A stretch of 18,179 nucleotides of DNA from Streptomyces sp. MUM 178J (GCF_022414575.1 NZ_JADWYQ010000074.1:1-18179); one strand, 5' to 3'. Positions 1-7,478 are shown, counted from the stretch's first letter. Translations and numbers: made by a program. The notes: generated by a model not told the origin, from the sequence alone.

Positions 1-132
1 CCAGGCGGCCAGCAGACCCGCCGCACCCGTGACGATCAACATCCACGCGAACGCCCGACCGCCGCCGATCAGTCCCTTGTCCCCGTCCGCTTGCCGGTCG
101 GAGGACACGTCGTCAACCGCTGCAGTCGCCAT
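1..132 (-). CDS. Partial membrane protein, probably VKOR family (N-terminus only)
   Basis: An open frame runs from an ATG at 132-130 to the left edge and gives 44 residues without a stop. The first 27 or so residues are hydrophilic (MATAAVDDVSSDRQADGDKG), then a transmembrane segment begins around WMLIVTGAAGLLAAW. This start resembles, from memory, the N-terminus of Streptomyces vitamin K epoxide reductase family proteins, which have a short acidic tail before the first helix. In actinobacteria these are integral membrane quinone-linked thiol oxidoreductases that reoxidise a DsbA-like partner to form disulfides outside the membrane. The catalytic CXXC and loop cysteines lie outside the window, so the family call is not proven. 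The gene diverges from the ABC transporter operon, with 140 bases between the two starts. The ribosome binding site is weak (ACGGA about 12 bases upstream). Confidence 0.6.
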   Translation of the reverse strand, partial: MATAAVDDVSSDRQADGDKGLIGGGRAFAWMLIVTGAAGLLAAW

Positions 133-272
133 CCGTCAATCCGTTCCGTTTCTCAGTAGCTGCTGGGGCATGGTCATTCTGCCGTACATACCCGAGGATC
201 CACCGTTCGGTTGACATAAGGATGGCTGGTTGGGCGTCGCAGCGCACATATGCATGCCGGAAGGCTGGGGCC
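133..272. promoter_or_regulatory. Divergent intergenic region upstream of the ABC operon
   Basis: This 140-base spacer separates two divergent starts and must hold promoters for both unless expression comes from outside. A TTGACA at 211-216 matches a -35 box on the plus strand, but no TANNNT lies 17-19 bases downstream. An imperfect dyad ACCGTTCGGT (202-211) is a possible operator, for example for the operon's own response regulator. GGAAGG at 259-264 is the probable ribosome binding site for the ATG at 273. The spacer is less GC-rich than its neighbours, as expected for a promoter region. Confidence 0.35.
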
Positions 273-1157
273 ATGACAGAACTCGCGGTGAACGTAAGCG
301 GCCTGCGCAAGCGATACGGCGATGTGACCGCCGTGAACGGTCTCGACCTGGCCATCCGTCCCGGTGAGGTCTTCGGCATCCTCGGCCCGAACGGCGCCGG
401 GAAGAGCACGACCGTGGAAATCCTCCAGGGCCACCGCTCCCGCGACGCGGGCGAGGTGAGTGTCCTGGGCGCGGACCCGGCGTCCGGCGACCGCCGGTGG
501 CGCTCGCGGGTCGGCATCGTCTGGCAGGACGAATCCGCGCCCGCCGAGTTGACGGTGCGCGAGACCGTGACGCATTTCGCACGGTACTACCCGACGCCGC
601 GGGACCCGAGCGAGGTCATCTCGCTGGTCGGCCTCCAGGAGAAGGCAGGCAAGCGGATCAAGGCGCTGTCCGGCGGCCAGCGGCGGAGGCTGGATGTGGC
701 GCTGGGCGTGATCGGGGCTCCGGAGCTGCTGCTGCTCGACGAACCGACGACCGGGTTCGACCCGGCGGCGCGCCGCCGGTTCTGGGAGCTGATCCGGCTG
801 CTGGCCGACGAGGGCGCCACCATCGTCCTGACCACCCACTATCTGGAGGAGGCCGAGGCGCTCGCCGACCGGCTGGCCGTCGTCGCGGCCGGGCGGGTGG
901 TCGCCGAGGGCACCCCGGCCCAGCTGCGTCAGGCGCACGGCGTCGAGGCGACGGTTGCCTGGACGGACCCGGACGGCACGGCCCGTTCCCTTGTGACGGA
1001 CACACCGACCCGTACGGTCGCCGGGCTGATGCGGCGCTTCGACGGCGAGATCCCGGATCTGACCGTCACCAGGCCCTCCCTGGAGGACGTCTATCTGGGC
1101 CTGATCGGGCAGCGCCAGCTGCAGTCGGCGACAGCGACGGAAGGCGAGACGCGATGA
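273..1157 (+). CDS. ABC transporter ATP-binding protein (DrrA/CcmA-like exporter ATPase)
   Basis: This 294-residue protein hydrolyses ATP to drive the permease encoded next to it; two copies probably pair with the membrane subunits on the cytoplasmic side. All nucleotide-binding motifs are present: Walker A GPNGAGKST (38-46), Q-loop glutamine near 85, signature LSGGQ (132-136), Walker B LLLLDEP (152-158) and H-loop histidine 189 (TTHYLEEAE). The region after residue 220 is the extended C-terminal domain common in ABC-2 drug and lipid exporters. The ATG at 273 is preferred because GGAAGG lies upstream at 259-264 and similarity to the family begins at once; an ATG at 222 adds 17 atypical residues. 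The stop overlaps the next start (ATGA, 1154-1157), so translation is probably coupled. The substrate cannot be read from the sequence. Confidence 0.92.
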   Translation: MTELAVNVSGLRKRYGDVTAVNGLDLAIRPGEVFGILGPNGAGKSTTVEILQGHRSRDAGEVSVLGADPASGDRRWRSRVGIVWQDESAPAELTVRETVTHFARYYPTPRDPSEVISLVGLQEKAGKRIKALSGGQRRRLDVALGVIGAPELLLLDEPTTGFDPAARRRFWELIRLLADEGATIVLTTHYLEEAEALADRLAVVAAGRVVAEGTPAQLRQAHGVEATVAWTDPDGTARSLVTDTPTRTVAGLMRRFDGEIPDLTVTRPSLEDVYLGLIGQRQLQSATATEGETR

Positions 1158-2014
1158 GCACGTCAACCACCGCAGTCGGCGGGCGCGGCACGGCACAGCA
1201 GACCGCCCGTGGCACGCTTCCGGGCGCCTGGCGGCTCGGGCTGGCACGCGGAGCGCTGGAGGTGAAGCAGTTCTTCCGACAGCGGGACCAGGCCGTGTTC
1301 ACCTTCGCCTTCCCGATCGTGTTTCTCTTCCTCTTCGCGTCGATCTTCAGCGACGACGTGGAGGGCGCGGGCATCACCGCATCGCAGCTCTATGTGCCGG
1401 CGATGATCGCGGCGGGCATCATGGCGACCAGCTTCCAGTCGCTGGGCATCTCCATAGCCATCGAGCGGGACGAGAAGCAACTGCGGCGGCTGCGCGGCAC
1501 GCCGATGCCGCCCGCGGCCTACTTCCTGGGCAAGGTATGGCTGGTCCTGGTCACCGGGCTGCTGGAGGCCGCCGCCCTGCTGGCCGTGGGCACGGTCTTC
1601 TACGGCGTCGACCTGCCGACGGACCCCGGCGCCTGGCTGCGGTTCGGCTGGATCTTCCTGCTCGGGCTGACCGGCTGCGCGCTGCTCGGCATCGCCGTCA
1701 GCAGCGTGCCGAGGTCCGGGCAGAGCGCGAGTTCCGTGGTGATTCTGCCGTTCCTGGTGCTCCAGTTCATCTCCGGCGTGTACATCTCGATCGACACGAT
1801 CCCCTCGTGGATGCTGAACATCGGGGCGCTGTTCCCGCTGAAGTGGCTGGCCCAGGGCCTGCGCGGCGTGTTCCTCCCGGAATCGGCCGCGGTGCTGGAG
1901 CAGGCGGGCAGCTGGGAGTACGGACGGGTCGCCTTGGTGCTGGGGGCCTGGTGCATCGGAGGATTGGCGCTGTGTCTGATGACCTTCCGATGGAAAAGCC
2001 GCCGGGACGGCTGA
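1154..2014 (+). CDS. ABC-2 type transporter permease
   Basis: This 286-residue integral membrane protein forms the transport path for the ATPase encoded just upstream. I see six hydrophobic segments at about residues 47-66, 78-100, 124-149, 163-184, 193-213 and 257-278, the normal layout of the ABC-2 family. The cytoplasmic stretch after the second segment (IERDEKQLRRLRGTPMPP, about 103-120) is the conserved coupling region seen in DrrB-like and YvfS-like permeases. Residues 1-30 are polar and precede an amphipathic segment. The start overlaps the ATPase stop (ATGA). The 3' end overlaps the likely start of the sensor kinase by 25 bases, so all three proteins are probably made from one transcript. 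Family substrates include antibiotics, peptides and lipids; nothing here selects among them. Confidence 0.9.
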   Translation: MSTSTTAVGGRGTAQQTARGTLPGAWRLGLARGALEVKQFFRQRDQAVFTFAFPIVFLFLFASIFSDDVEGAGITASQLYVPAMIAAGIMATSFQSLGISIAIERDEKQLRRLRGTPMPPAAYFLGKVWLVLVTGLLEAAALLAVGTVFYGVDLPTDPGAWLRFGWIFLLGLTGCALLGIAVSSVPRSGQSASSVVILPFLVLQFISGVYISIDTIPSWMLNIGALFPLKWLAQGLRGVFLPESAAVLEQAGSWEYGRVALVLGAWCIGGLALCLMTFRWKSRRDG

Positions 2015-3324
2015 CGCGGCCGGGGAGCACACACAGGGCGGGACCCGTCGCGGCACGCGGGCCCCGCCCCGACGCCGAGTGCGGGTCCGCGCCGGGCGAG
2101 TCGGGCGTCGCCCACGCCTGGAACCGCGGCGTGCGCCTCTGGGACGGGTACTACGCCGTCGTCTGGGTGGCCACGCTCGTCCTCACGCTCGCCTCGTCCC
2201 AGCCCTCGCACGCCGTGCGTGTGACGTCCGGAGCGCTCTTCGCGCTGCTCGCCCCCTGGTATGTCTGGGGCGGCGGGCGTGAGCTGATGGCGCTCGCGCA
2301 GGACAGCCGCCGCGCCGGGCGGTATCTGACCGGCGCGGGGCTGCTGTTCCTCCCGGCGGCGGCCCTGGCGGGTGAGATGCGGCTCGCAGCCTTCGCTCTG
2401 GTGCCGCAGTGCTTCATGCTGCTGCCGACGCGGCCGGCGCTGATCGCGGTGACGGCCATGAACATCGGCCCGGTCGCCGGATGGGCGCTGCTGTGGCGTC
2501 CGGACGGCCGGGAGCTGTTCTTCCAGGCGCTGTTCGCCGTCGTCACCCTGGCTTTCTCCGCGGTCTTCGGCAGTTGGATCACCCGCATCATCGAGCAGAG
2601 CGAGGAACGTGCGGCGCTCATCGCCGAACTGGAGGCGAGCCGCGAGGAGATCGCCCGCCTGTCCGCGGAACGGGGCGCGCTGGCCGAGCATGAGCGGCTG
2701 TCCCGGGAGATCCACGACACGCTCGCACAGGGCTTCACCAGCCTGCTGATGCTGGTGCAGGCCGTCGACTCGGAGCTGGAGCGGGATCTGCCGCAGGCCC
2801 GGCGGCATCTGGAGCTGATGGCCGCCACCGCCCGGCAGAACCTCGCCGAGGCACGTGCGCTGGTCGCCGGAGGCGCGCCCGCGGATCTGGACGGCGGCTC
2901 GCTGCCGGACGCGCTGCGCAGACTCGCCGCCCGCCACGGGCCGACCGCAGCCGTGAAGATCGCCGGTTCGGCCCGGCCGCTGCCCGCGGCACTGGAGGTG
3001 GTGGCGCTGCGCACCTGCCAGGAAGCACTGGCCAATGTCACCAAGCACGCGGGACCCGACGCCGGGGTGACGATCTCGCTCGATTACGGTGAGACGGAGC
3101 TGCGGCTCTCGGTACGGGACACGGGGCGCGGCTTCGACGCCTCGGCTCCGCTCGCGGGATACGGCCTGAACGGGCTGCATGCCCGGGCCGCGGAGGTGGG
3201 CGGCAGCGCGGAGGTCGTCAGCGCACCCGGCCGCGGCGCCGCCGTGTCCATACGGCTGCCTGCGCCGGAGCGCCGGCCGCCGGAGCCGGTGCCGGCATCC
3301 GCCGACGACAGGAGCCGTCCATGA
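1990..3324 (+). CDS. Sensor histidine kinase, NarL/DesK type (HisKA_3)
   Basis: This 444-residue membrane kinase presumably senses a signal in or near the membrane, phosphorylates its own histidine and passes the phosphate to the adjacent response regulator. The N-terminal half has about six hydrophobic segments (about 53-70, 78-94, 113-130, 133-148, 150-169, 176-198) and no extracytoplasmic sensor domain, as in DesK- and LiaS-like intramembrane sensors. A coiled coil (199-232) leads to the dimerisation helix with phospho-acceptor H242 (REIHDTLAQG). The ATPase domain has the N box (ALANVTKHAG, N349), G1 box (VRDTGRGFD, D377) and G2 box (GYGLNGL, 390-396). The ATG at 1990 overlaps the permease but lacks a close ribosome binding site. 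A GTG at 2131, just before the first membrane segment, is a credible alternative giving 397 residues. The last 20 residues are a Pro/Arg-rich tail. Confidence 0.88.
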   Translation: MEKPPGRLTRPGSTHRAGPVAARGPRPDAECGSAPGESGVAHAWNRGVRLWDGYYAVVWVATLVLTLASSQPSHAVRVTSGALFALLAPWYVWGGGRELMALAQDSRRAGRYLTGAGLLFLPAAALAGEMRLAAFALVPQCFMLLPTRPALIAVTAMNIGPVAGWALLWRPDGRELFFQALFAVVTLAFSAVFGSWITRIIEQSEERAALIAELEASREEIARLSAERGALAEHERLSREIHDTLAQGFTSLLMLVQAVDSELERDLPQARRHLELMAATARQNLAEARALVAGGAPADLDGGSLPDALRRLAARHGPTAAVKIAGSARPLPAALEVVALRTCQEALANVTKHAGPDAGVTISLDYGETELRLSVRDTGRGFDASAPLAGYGLNGLHARAAEVGGSAEVVSAPGRGAAVSIRLPAPERRPPEPVPASADDRSRP

Positions 3325-3950
3325 TCCGCATTCTGCTCGCCGACGACCATCCCGTCGTACGGGAGGGCCTGCGCGGCATGCTCGGCGCGGAACCCGATCT
3401 GGAGGTGGTGGCGGAGGCGTCGAGCGGCCCCGAGGCGGAGGCGCTGAGCGCCGAACTGGAGCCGGACATCGTGCTGATGGATCTGCGGATGCCCGGCGGC
3501 GGCGGGGTCGAGTCGATCGGCCGGATGCGGGCGGCGGGGCTGCCGTCCCGGGTGATCGTGCTGACGACGTACGAGACGGATTCCGACATCCTCCGGGCGG
3601 TGGAGGCGGGCGCGGCGGGCTATCTGCTCAAGGACCTGGCCCGTACCGAGCTGGCCGACGCGATCCGCGCGGCGGCACGCGGCGAGACGGTCCTCGCCCC
3701 CTCGGTGGCCACCCGCCTGGTCGACCAGCTCCGCGGCGGCCGGTCCGAGCTCCCGAGGCTCTCGGAACGCGAGACGGCAGTGCTGCGGCTGGTGGCCGAG
3801 GGCTGTACGAACGCGGAGATCGGCCGCCGGTTGTTCATCGGCGAGTCGACGGTCAAGACCCATCTGCTGCGCATCTTCGGCAAGCTGGGCGTCGACGACC
3901 GCACGGCGGCGGTGACGACCGCGCTGCGTCAGGGGCTGCTGCCGGAGTGA
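3321..3950 (+). CDS. Response regulator, NarL/FixJ family with LuxR-type HTH
   Basis: This 209-residue DNA-binding protein is the partner of the kinase just upstream. The receiver domain (1-120) has the acidic pocket D8/D9, phospho-acceptor D54 (VLMDLRMPG), conserved T82 in VLTTYET and K104 in YLLKDLA. The LuxR/GerE helix-turn-helix spans about 146-203 (LSERETAVLRLVAEG, then NAEIGRRL and STVKTHLLRIFGKL), so it should bind promoter DNA as a phosphorylated dimer. The ATG overlaps the kinase stop (ATGA, 3321-3324) and AGGAG precedes it at 3310-3314. By analogy with Bacillus yvfRSTU and liaFSR-type loci, it probably controls its own operon in response to a compound that the transporter removes; that target is inferred. 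Confidence 0.93.
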   Translation: MIRILLADDHPVVREGLRGMLGAEPDLEVVAEASSGPEAEALSAELEPDIVLMDLRMPGGGGVESIGRMRAAGLPSRVIVLTTYETDSDILRAVEAGAAGYLLKDLARTELADAIRAAARGETVLAPSVATRLVDQLRGGRSELPRLSERETAVLRLVAEGCTNAEIGRRLFIGESTVKTHLLRIFGKLGVDDRTAAVTTALRQGLLPE

Positions 3951-4008
3951 CGATGCGCCCGCCGCCCGGGCTCGGGCTGCGGGCAGGACGGCCGGCGTGC
4001 TTCACCGC

Positions 4009-4032
4009 AGCCCGCCGTCGCCTCGGCGGGCT
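4009..4032 (+). terminator. Hairpin downstream of the response regulator gene
   Basis: A perfect 9-bp inverted repeat AGCCCGCCG / CGGCGGGCT closes a 6-base loop (TCGCCT) 58 bases after the response regulator stop. No T-run follows, which is usual for Streptomyces terminators. It is the first strong stem-loop after the operon. Confidence 0.5.
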
Positions 4033-4171
4033 CCCCGTCCGGCCGGTCCGCCCGCCTGGCGAGACGCCCTCGGACCGCTGGGGGCGCCCGGCCTTCGACC
4101 GCGTCCTCAAGCGCCCCCTGCTTCCTCCGCCGGACTCCTCCCCCGACTGCCACCCCCGGACTCCGTCCGGG

Positions 4172-4199
4172 GGCGCCCCAGCGGCGGCGCCCCAGCGGC
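4172..4199. repeat. Tandem 14-bp direct repeat
   Basis: Two perfect head-to-tail copies of GGCGCCCCAGCGGC lie at 4172-4185 and 4186-4199, directly after a hairpin with 8-bp arms (CCCCCGGA / TCCGGGGG, 4153-4173). Probably slippage in non-coding DNA. Confidence 0.75.
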
Positions 4200-4229
4200 A
4201 GCCGGAGGAGCTTGAGGAACGGGGGTCCG

Positions 4230-4275
4230 GGGGCGAAGTCCCCGGAAGACGCCGGGCCCGGGGCGAAGTCCCCGG
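4230..4275. repeat. 16-bp direct repeat, each copy a hairpin
   Basis: GGGGCGAAGTCCCCGG occurs at 4230-4245 and 4260-4275 with a 30-base period. Each copy is self-complementary around CGAAGT or GCGAAGT, so the transcript would form two adjacent stem-loops. Similar GC-rich elements are familiar in Streptomyces intergenic spacers. Confidence 0.75.
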
Positions 4276-4354
4276 GAGCGCGGCTCAGGTCGCGGCCGGG
4301 CCGAGCTCCGGCCGCGCCTGTCGGCGGGCGGCCCGGGGTGCCCGCCGGCAGGCA

Positions 4355-4390
4355 GACGCCCCGGACCGGTCCCTGCCGGTCCGGGGCGTC
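4355..4390 (-). terminator. hisS terminator hairpin
   Basis: A perfect 15-bp inverted repeat (plus-strand arms GACGCCCCGGACCGG at 4355-4369 and CCGGTCCGGGGCGTC at 4376-4390) has a 6-base loop and lies 15 bases beyond the hisS stop. It lacks a U-tract on the hisS strand but is the strongest hairpin in the spacer, and could also stop transcripts arriving from the other side. Confidence 0.7.
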
Positions 4391-4405
4391 AGACGCCGGG
4401 TGGTG

Positions 4406-5680
4406 TCAGGCCAGCCGCGAGGCGAGGCGTGAGGCGAGCTTCTCCACGATCGCGTCCAGGGCGACCGGCTCCTGCTCGCCGGATTCCATGTCCTTGAGCT
4501 GGACGACCCCCTCGGCGAGGTCGCGTTCTCCGGCTACGACGGCGTATCGCGCGCCGCTGCGGTTGGCGGCCTTCATCGCTCCCTTGAGGCCCCTGCCGCC
4601 GAAGGCGAAGTCCGTGGCCACGCCCGCCTTGCGCAGGCGGGTCACCACGTCGAACAGCACACGTCGGGCATCCTCGCCGAGCGGCACGGCGAACACGCTC
4701 GTGGCGGCGGGCAGGTCCAGGGCGATGCCCTCCGCCTCCAGCGCCAGGACCGTGCGGTCGACGCCGAGGGCCCAGCCGACCGACGGCAGCGCGGGGCCGC
4801 CGATCATCTCGGAGAGGCCGTCGTAGCGACCGCCGCCGCCCACCGCCGACTGGGAGCCGAGGCCGTCGTGGACGAACTCGAACGTGGTGCGCGTGTAGTA
4901 GTCGAGACCGCGCACCAGTTTCTCGTCGTCCTCGAAGGCCACACCGGCCGCGGTGAGCAGCTCCCGCACCTGGGCGTGGTAGTCCCGGCACGCCTCGCAC
5001 AGCGAGTCCCGCAGCAGCGGCGCGCCCACCAGCTGCTTCTGCACCTCGGCGCGCTTGTCGTCGAGGACCCGCAGCGGGTTGATCTCGACCCGCCGCCGGG
5101 TGTCCTCGTCCAGGTCGAGTCCGCGCAGGAAGCCCTGGAGCGCCTCGCGGTAGACGGGGCGGCACTCCTTGTCGCCGAGCGAGTTGAGCAGGATGCGGAA
5201 GCGGCGCAGACCCAGCGAGCGGTACGCCTGGTCGGCCAGGATGATCAGCTCGGCGTCGAGGACCGGGTCCTCCGCGCCGATCGCCTCCGCGCCGACCTGC
5301 GAGAAGTGGCGGTAGCGGCCCTTCTGGGGGCGCTCGTAGCGGTAGTACGAACCCGAGTACCAGAGCTTGACCGGCAGATTGCCGGCCTTGTGGAGGTTGG
5401 CCTCCAGCGCCGCGCGCAGCACGGAGGCGGTGCCTTCGGGGCGCAGCGCCAGCTTGTCGCCGCCTTTGGTCTCGAAGGCGTACATCTCCTTGGTGACGAT
5501 GTCGGTGGATTCGCCGACGCCGCGCGCGAACAGTTCGACGTTCTCGAATCCGGGCGTCTCGGCATAGCCGTAGCCCGCGTTCCGCAGCGGTGCGGAGATG
5601 GCCTCGCGCACGGCGAGATAGGTGGCGGAGGACGGCGGAAGGAGATCGTAGGTGCCCTTGGGGGCCTGGAAGGTACTCAC
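4406..5680 (-). CDS. hisS: Histidyl-tRNA synthetase
   Basis: HisS joins histidine to tRNA-His using ATP, as a cytoplasmic class II homodimer. The 424-residue product matches the usual bacterial length. Visible motifs are the N-terminal [11 protein letters not shown] (6-16), the motif 1 region around 24-48, motif 2 [14 protein letters not shown] (113-126), the histidine-binding loop [15 protein letters not shown] (255-269) and motif 3 GWALGVDR (302-309). The C-terminal anticodon-binding domain begins near 327. I chose the GTG at 5680 because the protein then begins [14 protein letters not shown] like its relatives and GAGAG sits 8 bases upstream. A GTG at 5698, overlapping the upstream stop, would add six residues but has its GAGGA only 2 bases away. 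The gene follows the hydrolase with a 14-base gap and is presumably co-transcribed. The C-terminus ends in a small duplication (ASRLASRLA). Confidence 0.96.
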   Translation of the reverse strand: MSTFQAPKGTYDLLPPSSATYLAVREAISAPLRNAGYGYAETPGFENVELFARGVGESTDIVTKEMYAFETKGGDKLALRPEGTASVLRAALEANLHKAGNLPVKLWYSGSYYRYERPQKGRYRHFSQVGAEAIGAEDPVLDAELIILADQAYRSLGLRRFRILLNSLGDKECRPVYREALQGFLRGLDLDEDTRRRVEINPLRVLDDKRAEVQKQLVGAPLLRDSLCEACRDYHAQVRELLTAAGVAFEDDEKLVRGLDYYTRTTFEFVHDGLGSQSAVGGGGRYDGLSEMIGGPALPSVGWALGVDRTVLALEAEGIALDLPAATSVFAVPLGEDARRVLFDVVTRLRKAGVATDFAFGGRGLKGAMKAANRSGARYAVVAGERDLAEGVVQLKDMESGEQEPVALDAIVEKLASRLASRLA

Positions 5681-5694
5681 GTGGAAGTCTCTCG

Positions 5695-6402
5695 TCACAT
5701 TCCTCGTCGGGGAGCGGCGGCGCTCCCGAGGCCGGCGGCGACGTCCCGCAGATACGGGTTGGTCGCACGCTCACGGCCGATGGTCGTCTGGGGGCCGTGG
5801 CCGGACAGCACCACGGTCGAGTCGTCGAGCGGCAGGCACACCCGTGCCAGGGACTCGAGGATCTCGGCGTGGTCGCCGCCGGGCAGGTCCGTGCGTCCGA
5901 TGGAGCCGGCGAAGAGCAGATCGCCCGAGAAGAAGACCGACGGGATGTCCGCCGTCTCGGGCATCTGGAAGGTCACCGACCCCTTGGTATGGCCGGGCGC
6001 GTGGGCGACGGAGAAGTCCATCCCCGCGAGGCTCAGCGTCGCGCCGTCGGCGAGCTCCTGGACGTCGTCCGGCTCCCCCACGGTCAGCTCGCCCATGAGC
6101 GTCATGCCGATGGAGCGGCCGAGCGCCTTTTCCGGGTCGCTCATCATGTAGCGGTCGGCGGGGTGGATCCACGCGGGCACGTCATGCGCGCCGCACACCG
6201 GGACGACGGAGGCGACATGGTCGATATGGCCATGGGTGAGCACGACGGCGACGGGCTTGAGCCGATGCTTCTTCAGCGCTTCCTCGACTCCCTGGGCGGC
6301 CTGGTGGCCCGGGTCGATGATCACGCACTCCTCGCCTGCGGCCGGGGCGACCAGATAGCAGTTGGTCCCCCAGGCCCCGGCGGGGAACCCGGCAATAAGC
6401 AC
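5695..6402 (-). CDS. Metallo-beta-lactamase-fold hydrolase (glyoxalase II-like)
   Basis: This 235-residue cytoplasmic metalloenzyme has the complete binuclear zinc site: THGHIDH (H57, H59, D61, H62), H138 in APGHTKGS, D161 in FSGDLLF and H202 in LSGHGP. That set and the length fit the YcbL/hydroxyacylglutathione-hydrolase-like group, which cleaves thioesters and similar substrates. Streptomyces use mycothiol instead of glutathione, so the true substrate may be a mycothiol thioester; this is inference. The GTG start at 6402 has AAGGA 5 bases upstream. The last bases of the gene form ATGTGA, so the TGA overlaps a possible hisS GTG start. Its placement directly before hisS recurs in Streptomyces, as I recall, but no functional link with aminoacylation is evident. 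It has no signal peptide, so it is unlikely to be an antibiotic-degrading beta-lactamase. Confidence 0.85.
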   Translation of the reverse strand: MLIAGFPAGAWGTNCYLVAPAAGEECVIIDPGHQAAQGVEEALKKHRLKPVAVVLTHGHIDHVASVVPVCGAHDVPAWIHPADRYMMSDPEKALGRSIGMTLMGELTVGEPDDVQELADGATLSLAGMDFSVAHAPGHTKGSVTFQMPETADIPSVFFSGDLLFAGSIGRTDLPGGDHAEILESLARVCLPLDDSTVVLSGHGPQTTIGRERATNPYLRDVAAGLGSAAAPRRGM

Positions 6403-6484
6403 GTTCGTCCTTCGCTTGTCGTCCGACGGGAATGTCGCAGATCCTGCCGCAAGTGCTGTCGAGGGTGGGATTGCAACAGCTCAG

Positions 6485-6515
6485 AGCCTACCGGCGGTGC
6501 TCGCCCCACAGCCAA
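6485..6515 (-). promoter_or_regulatory. Candidate promoter for the hydrolase-hisS operon
   Basis: On the minus strand TTGGCT (6515-6510) and TAGGCT (6490-6485) are separated by 19 bases, a plausible match to the vegetative promoter. Transcription would start near 6478, leaving a leader of about 75 bases before the GTG at 6402. Confidence 0.35.
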
Positions 6516-6532
6516 CCCGTATACCGTACGGG
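6516..6532. repeat. Short inverted repeat in the divergent promoter region
   Basis: CCCGTA (6516-6521) and TACGGG (6527-6532) flank 5 bases between the divergent hydrolase and cyclophilin genes. It adjoins the candidate -35 box of the hydrolase promoter, so it could be an operator; no regulator is implied by the sequence. Confidence 0.3.
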
Positions 6533-6580
6533 CACAGTCGGCCGGACAGATCGCCAGACCCAGAAGAAGGAGAACACCCG

Positions 6581-7381
6581 GTGGCCAGCAGCGACCAGCG
6601 GCGGCGGGAGCTCGCCCGGAAGAAGTTCGAGCGCCAGCAGCAGCGACGTGCCGAGGCGCGCAGGAAGGCGAGGCGGCGCAATGCGGTGATCGCCACTGCG
6701 CTGGGCGTGGTGCTGATCGGCGGCGTCGTCGCCGCCGGCGCGGGATGGCTGTCCGATGACGGGGGCAAGGACGGGGAGACCGTCGCCGACACCCCCGGCA
6801 GCACGCCGTCGGCGGAGCCCACGCCGAGCGAGAGCGGTTCGCCGGAGCCCGAGATGGCCATCGACCAGAAGGGCAAGTACACCTTCGCGATGGAGACGAA
6901 CGAGGGTCCCGTCTCGATCGCGATGGACGCGGCGAAGACCCCGCACACGGTCAACTCGTTCAAGGCTCTCGCAGACAAAGGTTTCTTCAACGGCACGAAG
7001 TGCCACCGGCTGACCACGCAGGGCATCTACGTGCTGCAGTGCGGCGACCCCCAGGGTGACGGCACGGGCGGCCCCGGCTACACGATTCCCGACGAGAACC
7101 TGGACGCGCTGGGCAAGGCGGGCGAGGACGGGCAGGTCACCTACCCGGCGGGCACGGTCGCGATGGCCAACACGGGCGCGCCGGACTCCGGCGGCAGCCA
7201 GTTCTTCCTGGTCTACAAGGACAGCAAGCTGACGCCCACGTACACGCCGTTCGGCACGATGGACAAGGACGGGCTGAAGCTCGTGGAGGACGTGGCGAAG
7301 GCCGGAGTCGAGGGCGGAGCGTCGGATGGCGCCCCGAAGAAGCCCGTCACCATTGAGAAGGCGACCGTCCCCAAGGCGTGA
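6581..7381 (+). CDS. Membrane-anchored cyclophilin-type peptidyl-prolyl isomerase
   Basis: The product (266 residues) catalyses cis-trans isomerisation of peptide bonds before proline and so helps proteins fold. A strongly basic N-terminus (8-33, RRRELARKKFERQQQRR region) precedes one transmembrane segment at about 35-56, then a Ser/Pro/Glu linker (57-92) and a cyclophilin domain (about 100-266). The topology places the catalytic domain outside the membrane. Cyclophilin landmarks are GPVSIAMDAAKTPHTVNSF (109-127), CHRL (R143), GDPQGDGTGGPGY (155-167), VAMANTG (193-199) and SGGSQFFLVY (203-212). Two cysteines, C141 and C154, are the only ones in the protein and flank the active-site strand. 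The GTG at 6581 has GGAG at 6569-6572. In Streptomyces such a gene usually sits near rel, as it does here. Confidence 0.92.
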   Translation: MASSDQRRRELARKKFERQQQRRAEARRKARRRNAVIATALGVVLIGGVVAAGAGWLSDDGGKDGETVADTPGSTPSAEPTPSESGSPEPEMAIDQKGKYTFAMETNEGPVSIAMDAAKTPHTVNSFKALADKGFFNGTKCHRLTTQGIYVLQCGDPQGDGTGGPGYTIPDENLDALGKAGEDGQVTYPAGTVAMANTGAPDSGGSQFFLVYKDSKLTPTYTPFGTMDKDGLKLVEDVAKAGVEGGASDGAPKKPVTIEKATVPKA

Positions 7382-7410
7382 GGGAAAGGGAATTTCGGTC
7401 GCGCTGAGTG

Positions 7411-7440
7411 CGGACAGCCGGGCGGCCGGTCGCCTAGATT
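7411..7440 (+). promoter_or_regulatory. Candidate promoter of the DUF349 gene
   Basis: CGGACA (7411-7416) and TAGATT (7435-7440) are 18 bases apart, a fair match to TTGACN and TAGRRT. Transcription would begin near 7447, giving a leader of about 112 bases that contains two stem-loops. Confidence 0.4.
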
Positions 7441-7478
7441 GGCGTTGTGCAGCGTGGTCTGGAACCGCGCTGCGGAGG

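Larger units (their letters stand above)
3951..4405. other. Gene-free spacer between convergent operons
   Basis: I see no convincing gene in these 455 bases. Open frames exist on both strands but give only Arg/Pro/Gly-rich low-complexity peptides typical of GC-rich non-coding DNA. The spacer holds a terminator-like hairpin after the response regulator, a smaller hairpin at 4153-4173, two sets of direct repeats (4172-4199 and 4230-4275) and a strong hairpin next to the hisS stop. Each is listed separately. Confidence 0.8.

Noticed and set aside
211..216. TTGACA as the -35 box of the ABC operon
   Set aside because: No acceptable -10 hexamer lies 17-19 bases downstream, so I do not call a promoter from it.
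4172..4275. A CRISPR array
   Set aside because: The repeats are adjacent or nearly so, only two copies each, without unique spacers of normal length or cas genes.
5695..6402. An antibiotic-degrading class B beta-lactamase
   Set aside because: No signal peptide, and the ligand set with D161 and the short length fit the glyoxalase II-like hydrolases instead.
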